From contig JAIXYT010000050.1 of the NCBI GenBank assembly GCA_027490095.1, positions 1 through 64,000 on the forward strand: a stretch of 64,000 bases of DNA, given 5' to 3'. Source of the DNA: Sphingomonadales bacterium (lineage in GTDB: Bacteria > Pseudomonadota > Alphaproteobacteria > Sphingomonadales > Sphingomonadaceae). The translations under genes were made by a program, and so were the position numbers. Of the stretch, positions 36,126 to 51,074 are shown one piece after another (positions within the stretch are counted from its first letter, which is position 1; the number at the start of each line of letters is the position of its first letter). Below the pieces are notes generated by a model. The model did no database searches and was not told the origin of the DNA. It saw nothing but the letters and a program-made list of their open reading frames with translations.

Positions 36126-36917
36126 ATGCACCGGCGCAGCACCCTCGTGTCCCAGCTTCGCGACCTGGGCCTCCGCGACGGCGATCTCGTGTTGGTGCAT
36201 GCCGCGCTGCGCAACGTCGGGCCGGTGTTCGGCGGGCCGGATGCGCTGATCGATGCGCTGCTGGCTGCCGTGGGACCCGCGGGGACGGTGGCGGCCTATC
36301 TCGACTGGGATGCGCCCTGGGAGGATGAGGTGGGCGCGGACGGTCGCACGCTGGACAGGTGGCGGGACGAGGTGGTGCCCTTCGACCCGGCGCGGACGCG
36401 CGCGGCGCGCGACAATGGCGCCTTTGCGGAGTTTCTGCGCACAACGCCCGGTGCGCGGCGAAGCCCGAACCCCGGCGCTTCGGTCGCGGCAGTCGGCGCG
36501 CGCGCCGAGTGGCTGACGGCGGATCACCGGCTGGACTATGGCTATGGGCCCGGGACGCCGCTGGCCCGGCTGGTGGAGGCCGGAGGAAAGGTGCTGATGC
36601 TGGGCGCGCCGCTCGACACCATGACGCTGCTGCACCATGCCGAGCATCTGGCCGACATTCCGGGCAAGCGGGTGATCCGCAAGGAGGTGCCGTTCCTTGT
36701 GGACGGGCGCACGGAGTGGCGCTGGGTTGAGGAATATGACACCTCCGAACCGGTGTCGGAGCGGCTGCCGGAGACTTTCATCGAAGAGATCGTGACGGCC
36801 TATGAGGCAGGCGGCGGCGGGCGGCGCGGGCCGGTTGGCGATGCCTCCTGCCTGCTGGTGGAGGCAGCCGACATCCTGCCCTTTGCGGTGCGCTGGATCG
36901 AGGAACGCGCCGGCTAG
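36126..36917 (+). CDS. AAC(3)-type aminoglycoside acetyltransferase family protein
   Basis: A 263-residue acetyltransferase-like protein: TLVSQLRDLGLRDGDLVLVH at the N-terminus, PGASVAAVGARAEWLTADH and LMLGAPLDTMTLLHHAEHLA, all diagnostic of the AAC(3)/YokD family. Members transfer acetyl from CoA to the 3-amino group of aminoglycosides, but chromosomal homologues often have other substrates. ATG 36126 (MHRRSTLVSQL) matches the usual family start; a TTG at 36090 would overlap modC. The stop shares CTAG with fghA. It may be co-transcribed with modABC. Confidence 0.85.
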   Translation: MHRRSTLVSQLRDLGLRDGDLVLVHAALRNVGPVFGGPDALIDALLAAVGPAGTVAAYLDWDAPWEDEVGADGRTLDRWRDEVVPFDPARTRAARDNGAFAEFLRTTPGARRSPNPGASVAAVGARAEWLTADHRLDYGYGPGTPLARLVEAGGKVLMLGAPLDTMTLLHHAEHLADIPGKRVIRKEVPFLVDGRTEWRWVEEYDTSEPVSERLPETFIEEIVTAYEAGGGGRRGPVGDASCLLVEAADILPFAVRWIEERAG

Positions 36918-37749
36918 CGGAGCCGCTCTGCGTGCCAGGCCAGATGGTCGGCCATGAAGCTGGAGATGAAATAGTAGCTGTGGTCGTAGCCGGGTTGGCG
37001 GCGGAGCGTCAGCGGCTGGCCGGCGCGCCTGCAGGCGGCGTCCAGCAGGTCGGGCTTCAGCTGGGTTTCGAGGAAGCTGTCGGCTTCGCCCACGTCGACC
37101 AGCAGGTCGGGGACGCGGGCGCCATTATCGATGAGGGCGACGGCGTCGTGCTGCGCCCAGCTGCTGCGGTCAGGGCCGAGATAGGCGGTGAAGGCCTTTT
37201 CGCCCCAGGGCACTTGGGCGGGCGCGACGATGGGGGCGAAGGCGGAGACGCTGCGGTAGCGGCCGGGATTGCGCAGCGCGACGGTGAGCGCGCCGTGGCC
37301 GCCCATCGAATGGCCCATGATCCCCTGCCGGGCCATGTCGAGAGGAAAATGCTGCGCAGCAATTTCGGGCAGTTCCTGCGTGACGTAGCGCCACATGCGG
37401 AAGTGGGGGGCCCAGGGCGCTTCCGTTGCGTCGACGTAGAAGCCGGCGCCCTGGCCGAGGTCATAGGCCGGGTCGTCGGCGACGCCCTCCCCGCCGGCAT
37501 GGTTTCGGGGCGAGGTGTCGGGCGCGAGGAAGGCGAGGCCGAGCCTTGCGCAGGCTTCGCGATACTCGCCCTTTTCGGTGACATTGGCGTGGGTGCAGGT
37601 GAGGCCCGACAGCCAGGTGACGAGCGGAAACGGGCCTTTGCCCGCCGGCAGGAAGAGCGAGAAGACCATGTCGGTGCCGGTCGCGGCGCTTGCGTGCTTC
37701 CACACCTGCTGGCGGCCGCCGTGGCTCGCCCACTCGTTCAGCTTCTCCA

Positions 37750-37750
<1 letters not shown>
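36914..37750 (-). CDS. fghA: S-formylglutathione hydrolase
   Basis: A 278-residue esterase-D-family alpha/beta hydrolase that hydrolyses S-formylglutathione to formate and glutathione. The oxyanion hole is TWLSGLTCTHANVTEK, the nucleophile elbow GHSMGGHGALTVAL, the acid Asp near DVGEADSFLE and the catalytic His in GYDHSYYFISSFM. Start 37750 overlaps the stop of frmA by one base (TGATG), so it is translated from the frmA-fghA message. This completes glutathione-dependent formaldehyde detoxification. Confidence 0.95.
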
Positions 37751-38862
<1,112 letters not shown>

Positions 38863-38933
38863 CTGAACTTGCCCTCCGTCTGGGCGGGCAGCCATAGAGG
38901 AGGCAAGGAGCGGGAAAAAGGGGAGAGGCGAAT

Positions 38934-40115
38934 ATGCCGGCGATCAGCCACCGGAATGGGATGGATGCGCAAGTCTTCGAGGCGTTCGCCGCGCAGCTGG
39001 ACCGCTATGTGCGCGAGCGGCTGATCCCGGCCGAGGCGGAGGTGCTGGAGACCGACAGGGTGCCGCCCGCCATCCTGGACGAGATGCGCAGCATGGGCCT
39101 GTTCGGGATCACCATCCCCGAAAGCCATGGCGGGGCGGGGATGAACGTGTCCCAATATGTGGAGACGATCCGGCGGCTGGCCTATGCGGCGCCCGCCTAT
39201 CGATCTGCCATCTCCATCGGGGTGGGGATGGTGGCCTCGGCGCTGAAGAATGGGGGGACGGAGGCGCAGAAGGCCCAGTGGCTGCCGCGGCTGGCGGCGG
39301 GGGCAATCGCGAGCTTCGGGCTGACCGAGCCGGGATCGGGATCGGATTCGGCGGCGCTGCAGACGCGGGCTGTGAAGACGGCCACGGGCTATGTGCTGAA
39401 CGGCACCAAGCGCTACATCACCAATGCGCCGATGGCCGAGGTGGCGCTGATCATGGCGCGGACGAATGCGGAGAATTTGCCACGCAACGCGCATGTGTCG
39501 GCCTTCATCCTGCCCACGAACACGCCGGGGCTGACGATCGGCAAGGCGGACCGGAAGATGGGGCAGGCGGGGGCGCAGATCGCCGACATCATCCTTGAGG
39601 ATGTGGAAGTGCGCGAGGACGCGCTGCTGGGCGGCGTGGAGGGACAGGGCTTTGCGCATGCGATGCGGAGTCTGGACAATGGGCGGCTTTCGGTGGCGGC
39701 TGCGGCGACGGGCTATGCGAAGCGCGCGCTGGATGCGGCGCTGGCCTATGCGGTGGAGCGCAAGGCCTTTGGGGAGCCGATTTCGAGCTTCCAGCTGATC
39801 CAGGCGATGCTGGCCGACAGCCGGGCCGAGATCTATGCGGCCGAGTGCATGATCGCGGACGCGTGCCGGCTGGCGGACGAGGGGGTGCGCACGACGATCG
39901 AGGCGTCGGCGGCGAAGATGTTCGCCTCGGAAATGTGCGGACGGGTGGTGGACCGCTGCGTGCAGATCTTCGGCGGGGCGGGATACCTGCAGGAATATAC
40001 GGCGGAGAGATTCTATCGCGACGCGCGGCTGTATCGCATTTACGAAGGGACGACGCAGATCCTGCAGCTGCTGATTGCGCGGAACATGCTGAAGGATTTT
40101 GCGGCCGAGGCTTGA
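38934..40115 (+). CDS. Acyl-CoA dehydrogenase
   Basis: A 393-residue FAD enzyme of full length. Motifs: [36 protein letters not shown] (FAD/substrate), [14 protein letters not shown], and [20 protein letters not shown] with the C-terminal [17 protein letters not shown]. The last of these bears the catalytic Glu in the position of YEGT-type dehydrogenases. A GGGAGAGG site lies just before the ATG at 38934. It heads a run with a DsbA-like isomerase and an SDR enzyme, which suggests acyl-CoA or aromatic catabolism. Confidence 0.92.
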   Translation: MPAISHRNGMDAQVFEAFAAQLDRYVRERLIPAEAEVLETDRVPPAILDEMRSMGLFGITIPESHGGAGMNVSQYVETIRRLAYAAPAYRSAISIGVGMVASALKNGGTEAQKAQWLPRLAAGAIASFGLTEPGSGSDSAALQTRAVKTATGYVLNGTKRYITNAPMAEVALIMARTNAENLPRNAHVSAFILPTNTPGLTIGKADRKMGQAGAQIADIILEDVEVREDALLGGVEGQGFAHAMRSLDNGRLSVAAAATGYAKRALDAALAYAVERKAFGEPISSFQLIQAMLADSRAEIYAAECMIADACRLADEGVRTTIEASAAKMFASEMCGRVVDRCVQIFGGAGYLQEYTAERFYRDARLYRIYEGTTQILQLLIARNMLKDFAAEA

Positions 40116-40128
40116 GGAGAGTGAGGCG

Positions 40129-40719
40129 ATGGCGACGGTGAAGTTCCTGTTCGATGTGGGGAGCCCGACGGCCTATCTGGCGTGGAAGCGGCTGCCGAAG
40201 ATCGCCGAGCGGACCGGGGCGACGATCCAGTATGTGCCGATCTTGCTGGGGGGCATCTTCAAGTCGACGGGGAATGCGCCGCCGGGGACAATCGCGGCCA
40301 AGGGCCGGTGGATGAACGACGACATGGCCGTGTGGGCGAAGCTGGACGGGACGTCGCTGCAGATGAACCCGAAGTTTCCGATCAACACGACCGCGATGAT
40401 GCGGGGCTGCGTTGCGGCGCAGCACCGGGACGAGTTTCAGGCCTATACCGACGCGGTGTTCGAGGGCATGTGGCGCGATCCGCGGGACATGGGGGACCTG
40501 GCCGTGCTGGCGGGCGTGATCGCCGGCGCGGGGCTGGATGCAGGGGCCTATGCGGCTGCGATCGAGGACCAGGCCGTGAAGGACGAGCTGCGCGCGAACA
40601 CGGAAGGCGCGGTGGCGGCGGGCGTGTTCGGCGCGCCGAGCTTCTTCGTGGGGGACCGGCTGTTCTTTGGCCAGGATCGCACGCACTTCGTGGAGATGGC
40701 GCTGAAGGGCGAGATCTGA
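40129..40719 (+). CDS. DsbA-family isomerase (2-hydroxychromene-2-carboxylate isomerase type)
   Basis: A 196-residue thioredoxin-fold protein without the CxxC pair: VKFLFDVGSPTAYLAWKRLP at the start and GVFGAPSFFVGDRLFFGQDR at the end. This is the pattern of the kappa-GST/HCCA isomerase branch, which uses glutathione to isomerise aromatic ring-cleavage products, though many homologues act elsewhere. ATG 40129 is preferred to the frame opening at 40099 because it starts the strand. It begins 13 bases after the acyl-CoA dehydrogenase stop and overlaps the SDR gene by one base. Confidence 0.85.
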   Translation: MATVKFLFDVGSPTAYLAWKRLPKIAERTGATIQYVPILLGGIFKSTGNAPPGTIAAKGRWMNDDMAVWAKLDGTSLQMNPKFPINTTAMMRGCVAAQHRDEFQAYTDAVFEGMWRDPRDMGDLAVLAGVIAGAGLDAGAYAAAIEDQAVKDELRANTEGAVAAGVFGAPSFFVGDRLFFGQDRTHFVEMALKGEI

Positions 40720-41441
40720 TGCCGGGGGTGGCGCTTGTCGTCGGCGCCGGCGATGCGCTGGGGGGGGCGATTGCGCGGCGGTTTGCGCGCGAGGGCTACA
40801 CCGTCTGCGTGGTGCGGCGGACGGCGGATGCGCTGACGCCGCTGGTGAAGGAGATCGAGGCCGAGGGCGGTCGGGCGGTGGCGTTCGGGGCGGACGCGCG
40901 ATCTGAAGAGGTGATGGTGCCGCTGGTGGACCGGATCGAGGCCGAGGTGGGCCCCATCGAGGTGGCGGTGCACAATATCGGCGCGAATGTGCGCTTCGGC
41001 ATCCGCGAGACGACGGCGCGGGTCTATCGCAAGGTGTGGGAGATGGCGGCCTTTTCCGCCTTCCTGACGGGGCGGGAGGCGGCGCGGGTGATGGTACCTC
41101 GGGGTTCCGGCACGATCCTGTTCACAGGGGCGACGGCAAGTGTTCGAGGGGGTTCGGGGTTTTCCGCCTTTGCGGGGGCCAAGCATGCGGTGCGGGCGCT
41201 GGCGCAGTCGATGGCGCGCGAGCTGGGGCCGGAGAATATCCATGTCGCGCACAGCATCATCGACGGGCCCATCGACACGGCCTTCATCCGCGACACCTTT
41301 CCGGCCATCTATGCGCGCAAGGCGGCCGACGGGCTGCTGCAGCCCGATGCGATTGCCGAGGCCTATTGGCAGGTGCATCGCCAGCCGCGGACGGCCTGGA
41401 CGCACGAGCTGGACCTGAGGCCCTGGTCGGAGACCTGGTAG
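40719..41441 (+). CDS. SDR-family oxidoreductase with Phe at the catalytic Tyr position
   Basis: A 240-residue Rossmann protein. The glycine-rich cofactor motif is GAGDALGGAIARRF (atypical of GxxxGxG) and the NAG-like region is HNIGANVRFG. The catalytic Y-x-x-x-K is replaced by FAGAK (Phe151, Lys155), then RALAQSMARELGPENIHVAH. Loss of the Tyr hydroxyl usually removes normal SDR activity, so it may be a regulatory, scaffold or altered-chemistry member. The TGATG junction couples it to the DsbA-like isomerase. Confidence 0.85.
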   Translation: MPGVALVVGAGDALGGAIARRFAREGYTVCVVRRTADALTPLVKEIEAEGGRAVAFGADARSEEVMVPLVDRIEAEVGPIEVAVHNIGANVRFGIRETTARVYRKVWEMAAFSAFLTGREAARVMVPRGSGTILFTGATASVRGGSGFSAFAGAKHAVRALAQSMARELGPENIHVAHSIIDGPIDTAFIRDTFPAIYARKAADGLLQPDAIAEAYWQVHRQPRTAWTHELDLRPWSETW

Positions 41442-41444
41442 CCC

Positions 41445-42449
<1,005 letters not shown>

Positions 42450-42566
42450 GATCGCTCTCCTCCGATACCCTCCATGCCCGAGGCGTGTGCGATGCATTTC
42501 CTCGCGATTCGCACAGTAGGACGCGTCCGCCGCTCGCCTAACGCTGGCCGGCGAAGGAGATCCACC

Positions 42567-43820
42567 ATGGCAGAAGCCTATATCATCGACGCAGTCCGCA
42601 CCCCGCGCGGGGTGGGCAAGCCCGGCAAGGGCGCGCTTTCGCACCTGCACCCGCAGCACCTGGCGGCGACCGTTCTGAAGGCGATCGCCGAGCGCAACGG
42701 GCTCGACACCGCGACCGTCGACGACGTGATCTGGTCGACCTCCACCCAGAAGGGCAAGCAGGGCGGCGACCTTGGCCGGATGGCGGCGCTCGATGCCGGT
42801 TATGACATCCGCTCGTCGGGGATGACGCTGGACCGCTTCTGCGGCGGCGGCATCACCTCCGTGAACCTGGCGGCCGCCCAGATCATGAGCGGCATGGAAG
42901 ACTGCGTGGTGGCCGGCGGCACCGAGATGATGAGCCTGACCACCACCATGGCGCAGGAAGAGCGCGCCGCGGGCTTTGCGCCGATGATGATGGGGTCGGG
43001 CAACGCGCACCTGCAGAAGATCCACCCGCAATCGCACCAGGGCGTGTGCGGCGACGCGATCGCCAGCATGGAGGGGATCAGCCGCGAGGCGGTCGACGCG
43101 CTGGGGCTGGAAAGCCAGAAGCGCGCGGCGGCTGCGATCGCCGAGAACCGGTTCGCGAAGTCGCTGGTGAAGGTGTTCAACGAGGATGGTTCGGTCGCGC
43201 TCGATCATGAGGAATTCCCGCGGCCGCAGACGACCGCCGAAGGCCTTGCAGCGCTGGAGGCGAGCTTCTCGAAGCTCGCCGATGTGCCGCTGGACGAGCG
43301 CGGCACCACCTTCCGCAAGCTGATCAACCAGAAATACCCCGACCTGAAGATCAGCCACGTGCACCATGCCGGCAACTCGTCGGGCGTGGTGGACGGTGCG
43401 GCGGCCGTGCTGGTGACGAGCAAGGCCTATGCCGAGAAGAACGGGCTTAAGCCGCGCGCGCGGATCGTTGCCATGACCAACATGGGCGACTGCCCGACGC
43501 TTATGCTGAACGCCCCGGTGCCGGCCGCGAAAAAGGTGCTGGCGAAGGCCGGGCTGACGATCGACGACATCGACCTGTTCGAGATCAACGAGGCCTTCGC
43601 GGTCGTTGCCGAGAAGTTCATCCGCGATCTGAAGCTCGACCGCGACAAGGTGAATGTGAACGGTGGCGCCATTGCGCTGGGGCATCCGATCGGGGCCACC
43701 GGCTCCATCCTCATCGGCACCGTGCTCGACGAGCTGGAGCGGCGGGACCTGAAGCGGGGCCTCGTGACGATGTGTGCGGCAGGTGGCATGGCGCCGGCCA
43801 TTATCATCGAACGCGTGTAG
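42567..43820 (+). CDS. Acetyl-CoA C-acyltransferase (thiolase)
   Basis: A 417-residue degradative/biosynthetic thiolase. Acyl-accepting Cys92 is in LDRFCGGGITSVN, the conserved His in NGGAIALGHPIGATG and the second catalytic Cys in CAAGGMAPAIIIERV; DLFEINEAFAVVAEKF is the NEAF motif. It catalyses thiolytic cleavage of 3-ketoacyl-CoA or its reverse. It is divergent from the MDR gene and stands alone, with acyl-CoA dehydrogenases elsewhere in the window. The ATG at 42567 is preceded by a GAAGGAGA site. Confidence 0.95.
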   Translation: MAEAYIIDAVRTPRGVGKPGKGALSHLHPQHLAATVLKAIAERNGLDTATVDDVIWSTSTQKGKQGGDLGRMAALDAGYDIRSSGMTLDRFCGGGITSVNLAAAQIMSGMEDCVVAGGTEMMSLTTTMAQEERAAGFAPMMMGSGNAHLQKIHPQSHQGVCGDAIASMEGISREAVDALGLESQKRAAAAIAENRFAKSLVKVFNEDGSVALDHEEFPRPQTTAEGLAALEASFSKLADVPLDERGTTFRKLINQKYPDLKISHVHHAGNSSGVVDGAAAVLVTSKAYAEKNGLKPRARIVAMTNMGDCPTLMLNAPVPAAKKVLAKAGLTIDDIDLFEINEAFAVVAEKFIRDLKLDRDKVNVNGGAIALGHPIGATGSILIGTVLDELERRDLKRGLVTMCAAGGMAPAIIIERV

Positions 43821-43905
43821 GCGGCTGCAGCCTGGAGGCGGACTGCGAAGCAGTTCGCCGAAGGCCTGCAGACTCGCCGCAGCGCGCGGCCGGCGGGCCC
43901 GCTTT

Positions 43906-43920
43906 GCGGGCTTCGCCCGC
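43906..43920. terminator. Hairpin between convergent thiolase and katG
   Basis: GCGGGC-TTC-GCCCGC forms a perfect six-pair hairpin in the 121-base gap between the two stops, inside a wider GC-rich region with further pairing. It lacks a T-run on either strand, so any termination role is uncertain. Confidence 0.35.
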
Positions 43921-43941
43921 TAACGCGGGTCCGTCCGACGG

Positions 43942-47231
<3,290 letters not shown>

Positions 47232-47343
47232 CAGGCGACACCAAAGCGTAACGGCAGAGTCGCAAGGCTGACACGCGCTTTTCGCTGCGCTGCAACACGG
47301 CGCGTCTAGGCACCCCCAACTGTCATTCGGACCGGGGGTTGAA

Positions 47344-49962
47344 ATGGGTTCTGAGCCTGCGTGGGTTCGCGCATCCGCCAGCGTTGCTGCCATCGTCACA
47401 CTGCTGCTTTCGGCGCCTGCCCTCGCCCAGCAGGCCCCCGAGGCCGGGCAGCCTGCCGCCAACGCCGACGAGCCCGAGGACATCGCCGTGCTTGCCCCGA
47501 TCCGCGAGGCGCAGGCACTTGCGATCCAGGAGCAGCGCAACGCCGACAATCTGGTGGCGATCGTGGCTGCGGACTCGATCGGACGCTTCCCGGACCAGAA
47601 TTCGGCCGCGGCGCTTGCCCGCCTTCCCGCCGTCGCCGTGCAGCGCGACCAGGGGCAGGAGCGCTATATCCAGGTGCGTGGCGCGCCCAACCGCTGGACC
47701 AGCGTCAGCTTCGACGGCGTGCCGGTGATCGGGGTGGACGAGGGCGGGGCCACCCGCGCCTTCCGCTTCGATGCGATCCCCTCGGTGATCCTGTCGTCGA
47801 TCGCGGTGAACAAGTCGCTGACCCCGGACCTTCCGGCCGAAGCCATCGTGGCCCAGATCGACATGCGGACCTATTCGCCGTTCGAAGCCAAGGGCTTCGC
47901 GCTGGCAGGCGACCTTGGCTATGGCTGGATGGGCTTCGGCGGCGGCCAGCAGCGGCAGGGCTCGCTGCGCGCATCCTGGTCGAACGACAGCTGGGGCTTC
48001 GTGGTTGCCGGGTCGCATTATCTTCGCGACCAGATCACCGACAACCGCGAGTTCGCCTATGACGCGACCAACACGGTCTCCACCTTCGATTTCCGCAACT
48101 ATCTCCTCACCCGCCAGAACAATGGCGCGTCTGCAGGCGTGGAGTTCCGCCCGTCCGATGGGCAGAGCCTGTTCCTGAAGGCGGTCTGGTCCGAGTTCCG
48201 CGACGACGAAGAGCGCAACCAGTATGTCTTCACGCTGACCGGCGCACAGGCCGGCGGCACCCGCACCAACGACAGCGGCAGCCTGATCGCCGTGCCGGTG
48301 CGCGGCACCATGAGCGACAGCGATTACCGGAACAGCAACCTGATCCTGACCGGCGGGGGCGGCCACGAGCTGGGCAGCGACTGGAAGGCGGATTGGCGGC
48401 TGAACTACACCCGGATCGAGAACAGCACGAACATCCCGCTGATCCTGCAGAACCAGCAGATCAACCGGCTGAACCGGCCATCGCTGACCTACACGCGCGA
48501 CAATGTCGACTTCCCGATCGTGCAGCTGTTCACGACTGTGCCGAACACGCCGCCACCGCCCGCCTTCGCGCAAGGGACCGGCACGCGCGCCCTGAACCAG
48601 GCGGGCTTCGATCTGAATGTCGCGCTGCCGCTGGAATCGGAAATCATCGCCGACAGCTACACGGCCAAGGTCGATGTCGACGGTCGGCTGGGCACGCTGC
48701 CGGTGCGCTTCGGCCTGCAGTACGACACGCGCGACATCTCGGGGAACGTGCTGGCGACGTCCACGCAGGTGGTCGTCCCCGGGCTGCCCGCCGGCAACTA
48801 TGTCACCAACCGGACATGGCGGACGAACTTCCCGAGCGGGATGCAGTTCCGTTATGTGGACAACAAGCGGCTGCGGCGTGACCTCGAGACTGCGCTCGAC
48901 GCGCTGGAGGCGCAGGGTCGCTACAACCCAGCCAACAACATCCGCCCGATCGACCGCTTCGAAATCGACGAAAAGCTGTTTGCGGCCTACGCCCGCGCCA
49001 CCTGGGAAGTTGGCCCCGGGCAGATCGTGTTCGGCGCGCGGGTGGAGAATTTCCGCCAGACCTCTGCCGGCGCGGTGCAGATCGGCACGGTGCTCACGCC
49101 GCTGGAAGTGACGAACGACTATTGGGACGTGTTCCCCAGCGTGAACGCACGGTTCGATGTGTCGGACGACATCGTCGCGCGCGCCTCGTTCCAGCGCGGG
49201 GTCGCACGGCCGTCGTTCGGGCAGGTGCGGGTCGGGGCTGCGATCAACGACACCAGCACGCCTGGCACCGTGACTGGCGGCAACCCGAACCTGAGGCCGG
49301 AATACACCTGGGGCACCGATGCCAGCCTGGAATGGTATCTGCCGGGCGACGGCCTGCTTTCGGTTTCGGGCTTCTACCGCTGGGTCGACGATGTGCTCTA
49401 TGACAGCCGCACCATCGTCGGCGATGATCGCTACGACATCGACGGGATCGACCGCTCGGGCTATGATTTCATCTCCACCCTGAACGGGGACAAGGGCAAG
49501 CTTTACGGGATCGAGTTCGCCTATCTCCAGCAGTGGACCTTCCTGCCCGGCGCCCTCGACGGCTTCGGCTTCCAGGGCAACATCGCCTTCATCGGCGGCA
49601 GCTTCGACACGCCGGACAGGCAGGGGGCCGACTTCCCCGGCACCTCCGATACGGTGGTGAACGCCTCGCTGTTCTACGAGAAGTTCGGCCTCTCCGCCCG
49701 CCTCTCCTACCAGTGGCGCTCGGACTGGGTGGACACGCTCGGCGGCCTCGGCGTCGGATCTTCGGGTGACGAGAAGCGGGCGGCCTACAGCAATCTCGAC
49801 CTTGCCATCCGCTACCAGATCAACCGCAATGTCGGCATCTTCTTCGATGCCAACAACCTGACGGACGAGATCTATGTCGCCTTCCAGGGCGAGCGCGACC
49901 GGCCGACCGAGGTGGAACAGATCGGTCGCCGCTTCATGGGTGGCGTGCGGTTCGACTTCTGA
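47344..49962 (+). CDS. TonB-dependent outer-membrane receptor (large)
   Basis: An 872-residue receptor: signal peptide (VAAIVTLLLSAPALAQ), plug domain starting about residue 60 (NLVAIVAADSIGRFPDQNSA, then RYIQVRGAPNRW), and a 22-strand-type barrel ending in RFMGGVRFDF with the terminal aromatic needed for assembly. The plug wording (SIGRFPDQN, ALARLPAVAVQRDQGQERYI) is the type common in sphingomonad and Caulobacter receptors for plant or algal substrates. Its stop overlaps the ribosome-binding GAGGAG of the phosphatase gene, so both are likely co-expressed. Substrate unknown. Confidence 0.92.
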   Translation: MGSEPAWVRASASVAAIVTLLLSAPALAQQAPEAGQPAANADEPEDIAVLAPIREAQALAIQEQRNADNLVAIVAADSIGRFPDQNSAAALARLPAVAVQRDQGQERYIQVRGAPNRWTSVSFDGVPVIGVDEGGATRAFRFDAIPSVILSSIAVNKSLTPDLPAEAIVAQIDMRTYSPFEAKGFALAGDLGYGWMGFGGGQQRQGSLRASWSNDSWGFVVAGSHYLRDQITDNREFAYDATNTVSTFDFRNYLLTRQNNGASAGVEFRPSDGQSLFLKAVWSEFRDDEERNQYVFTLTGAQAGGTRTNDSGSLIAVPVRGTMSDSDYRNSNLILTGGGGHELGSDWKADWRLNYTRIENSTNIPLILQNQQINRLNRPSLTYTRDNVDFPIVQLFTTVPNTPPPPAFAQGTGTRALNQAGFDLNVALPLESEIIADSYTAKVDVDGRLGTLPVRFGLQYDTRDISGNVLATSTQVVVPGLPAGNYVTNRTWRTNFPSGMQFRYVDNKRLRRDLETALDALEAQGRYNPANNIRPIDRFEIDEKLFAAYARATWEVGPGQIVFGARVENFRQTSAGAVQIGTVLTPLEVTNDYWDVFPSVNARFDVSDDIVARASFQRGVARPSFGQVRVGAAINDTSTPGTVTGGNPNLRPEYTWGTDASLEWYLPGDGLLSVSGFYRWVDDVLYDSRTIVGDDRYDIDGIDRSGYDFISTLNGDKGKLYGIEFAYLQQWTFLPGALDGFGFQGNIAFIGGSFDTPDRQGADFPGTSDTVVNASLFYEKFGLSARLSYQWRSDWVDTLGGLGVGSSGDEKRAAYSNLDLAIRYQINRNVGIFFDANNLTDEIYVAFQGERDRPTEVEQIGRRFMGGVRFDF

Positions 49963-49973
49963 GGAGACTGCCG

Positions 49974-51053
49974 ATGCGTCCTCTGCCCCCGGGGCTGGCC
50001 CTGATCGCCGCCATGGCTGCAACGGCAGGCGCCGTTGCCCGCGAGGCCTCCGCCGACGCGGCAGCGGTTGCGGCGCGGTCGAACGGCACCGTCTCGCTCA
50101 GCTGGACCGGGCTTTCTGGCCCGGTCGATATCTGGCAACTCCCCAGCGCCGATGCGCCCCGCGCCAGCGGCCGCAAGCTGTTGTCGGGATCCGTCGGCAA
50201 CGGCGCGACCGTCCCCGTGGCCGCCTGGCCGCGCCCCTACTTCCTCCTGCGCGACAGCAAGGGCCGGGAGGTCCGGACAGCCGAACGCGTCCTCCCGCTC
50301 GACGGCGGGAGCAACTTCCGCGATCTCGGCGGATACCGCACCGAAGACGGCACCCCGGTTGCCTGGGGCAAGCTCTACCGTTCGGCCGTGATGTCTGGCC
50401 TGACGCCGGACGACTTCCAGCGGCTCGGCGCGCTGGGCATCGAGACCGTCTGCGACTTCCGCTCGACCGACGAGCGCCAGCGCGATCCCGTCACCTGGCC
50501 GGCCGGCGTGCAGCCCACCGTGCTCGCGACCGACTATGGCCTCGACATGGGGGCGATCGCCACCCTGTTCCGCAGCGGCCCCGTCACCGCCGAGAAGACG
50601 AAGGCCGCGATGGAGGGCTTCTACGCCGAGATGCCCTTCACCTTTGCAGACCAATATGCCCGGATGATGCGCCAGCTGGTGGACGGGAAGGCCCCGCTTG
50701 CCTTCAACTGCTCGGCCGGCAAGGACCGTACCGGCCTTGCAGCCGCCCTGCTGCTGACCACGCTGGGGGTTCCGTACGAGACGGCGGTCTCCGACTATCT
50801 GCTGTCGAACGAGACCTACCGCCCGAAGCCGCCTGTTGCCGGAGGCGACGACCCGACGGCACGCATGTTCGCGTCGATGCCCAAGGATGCGCTGCAGGCG
50901 CTGATGGGGGTGGATCGCCGCTATCTCGACGCCAGCTACAAGGCGATCGAGGCGCGGGGCGGGATGGACCGCTACCTGGCGGAGCAGCTGAAACTGAGCC
51001 CGTCCGACCTTGACGAGCTGCGCAGGCGCTACCTCGGCCCCGCGCCGCGCTGA
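49974..51053 (+). CDS. Tyrosine-protein-phosphatase-like (Y_phosphatase3) exported protein
   Basis: A 359-residue exported protein: signal peptide (PPGLALIAAMAATAGAVA), a beta-rich region (45-105), then a dual-specificity-like phosphatase domain opening with GGSNFRDLGGYRTEDGTPVA. The P-loop is FNCSAGKDRTG, with Cys246 as nucleophile and Arg252. The His that normally precedes the Cys is Asn245. Such periplasmic phosphatases act on phosphotyrosine or phospho-inositol/sugars. It lies 11 bases after the TonB receptor, suggesting it processes the receptor's cargo. Confidence 0.85.
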   Translation: MRPLPPGLALIAAMAATAGAVAREASADAAAVAARSNGTVSLSWTGLSGPVDIWQLPSADAPRASGRKLLSGSVGNGATVPVAAWPRPYFLLRDSKGREVRTAERVLPLDGGSNFRDLGGYRTEDGTPVAWGKLYRSAVMSGLTPDDFQRLGALGIETVCDFRSTDERQRDPVTWPAGVQPTVLATDYGLDMGAIATLFRSGPVTAEKTKAAMEGFYAEMPFTFADQYARMMRQLVDGKAPLAFNCSAGKDRTGLAAALLLTTLGVPYETAVSDYLLSNETYRPKPPVAGGDDPTARMFASMPKDALQALMGVDRRYLDASYKAIEARGGMDRYLAEQLKLSPSDLDELRRRYLGPAPR

Positions 51054-51074
51054 GCCGGGCACCGCGGCGCCGGA

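Noticed and set aside
47323-50022. 899-codon reverse open frame opposite the TonB receptor
   Set aside because: Shadow of the receptor gene; composition and lack of motifs are typical of antisense frames at high GC.
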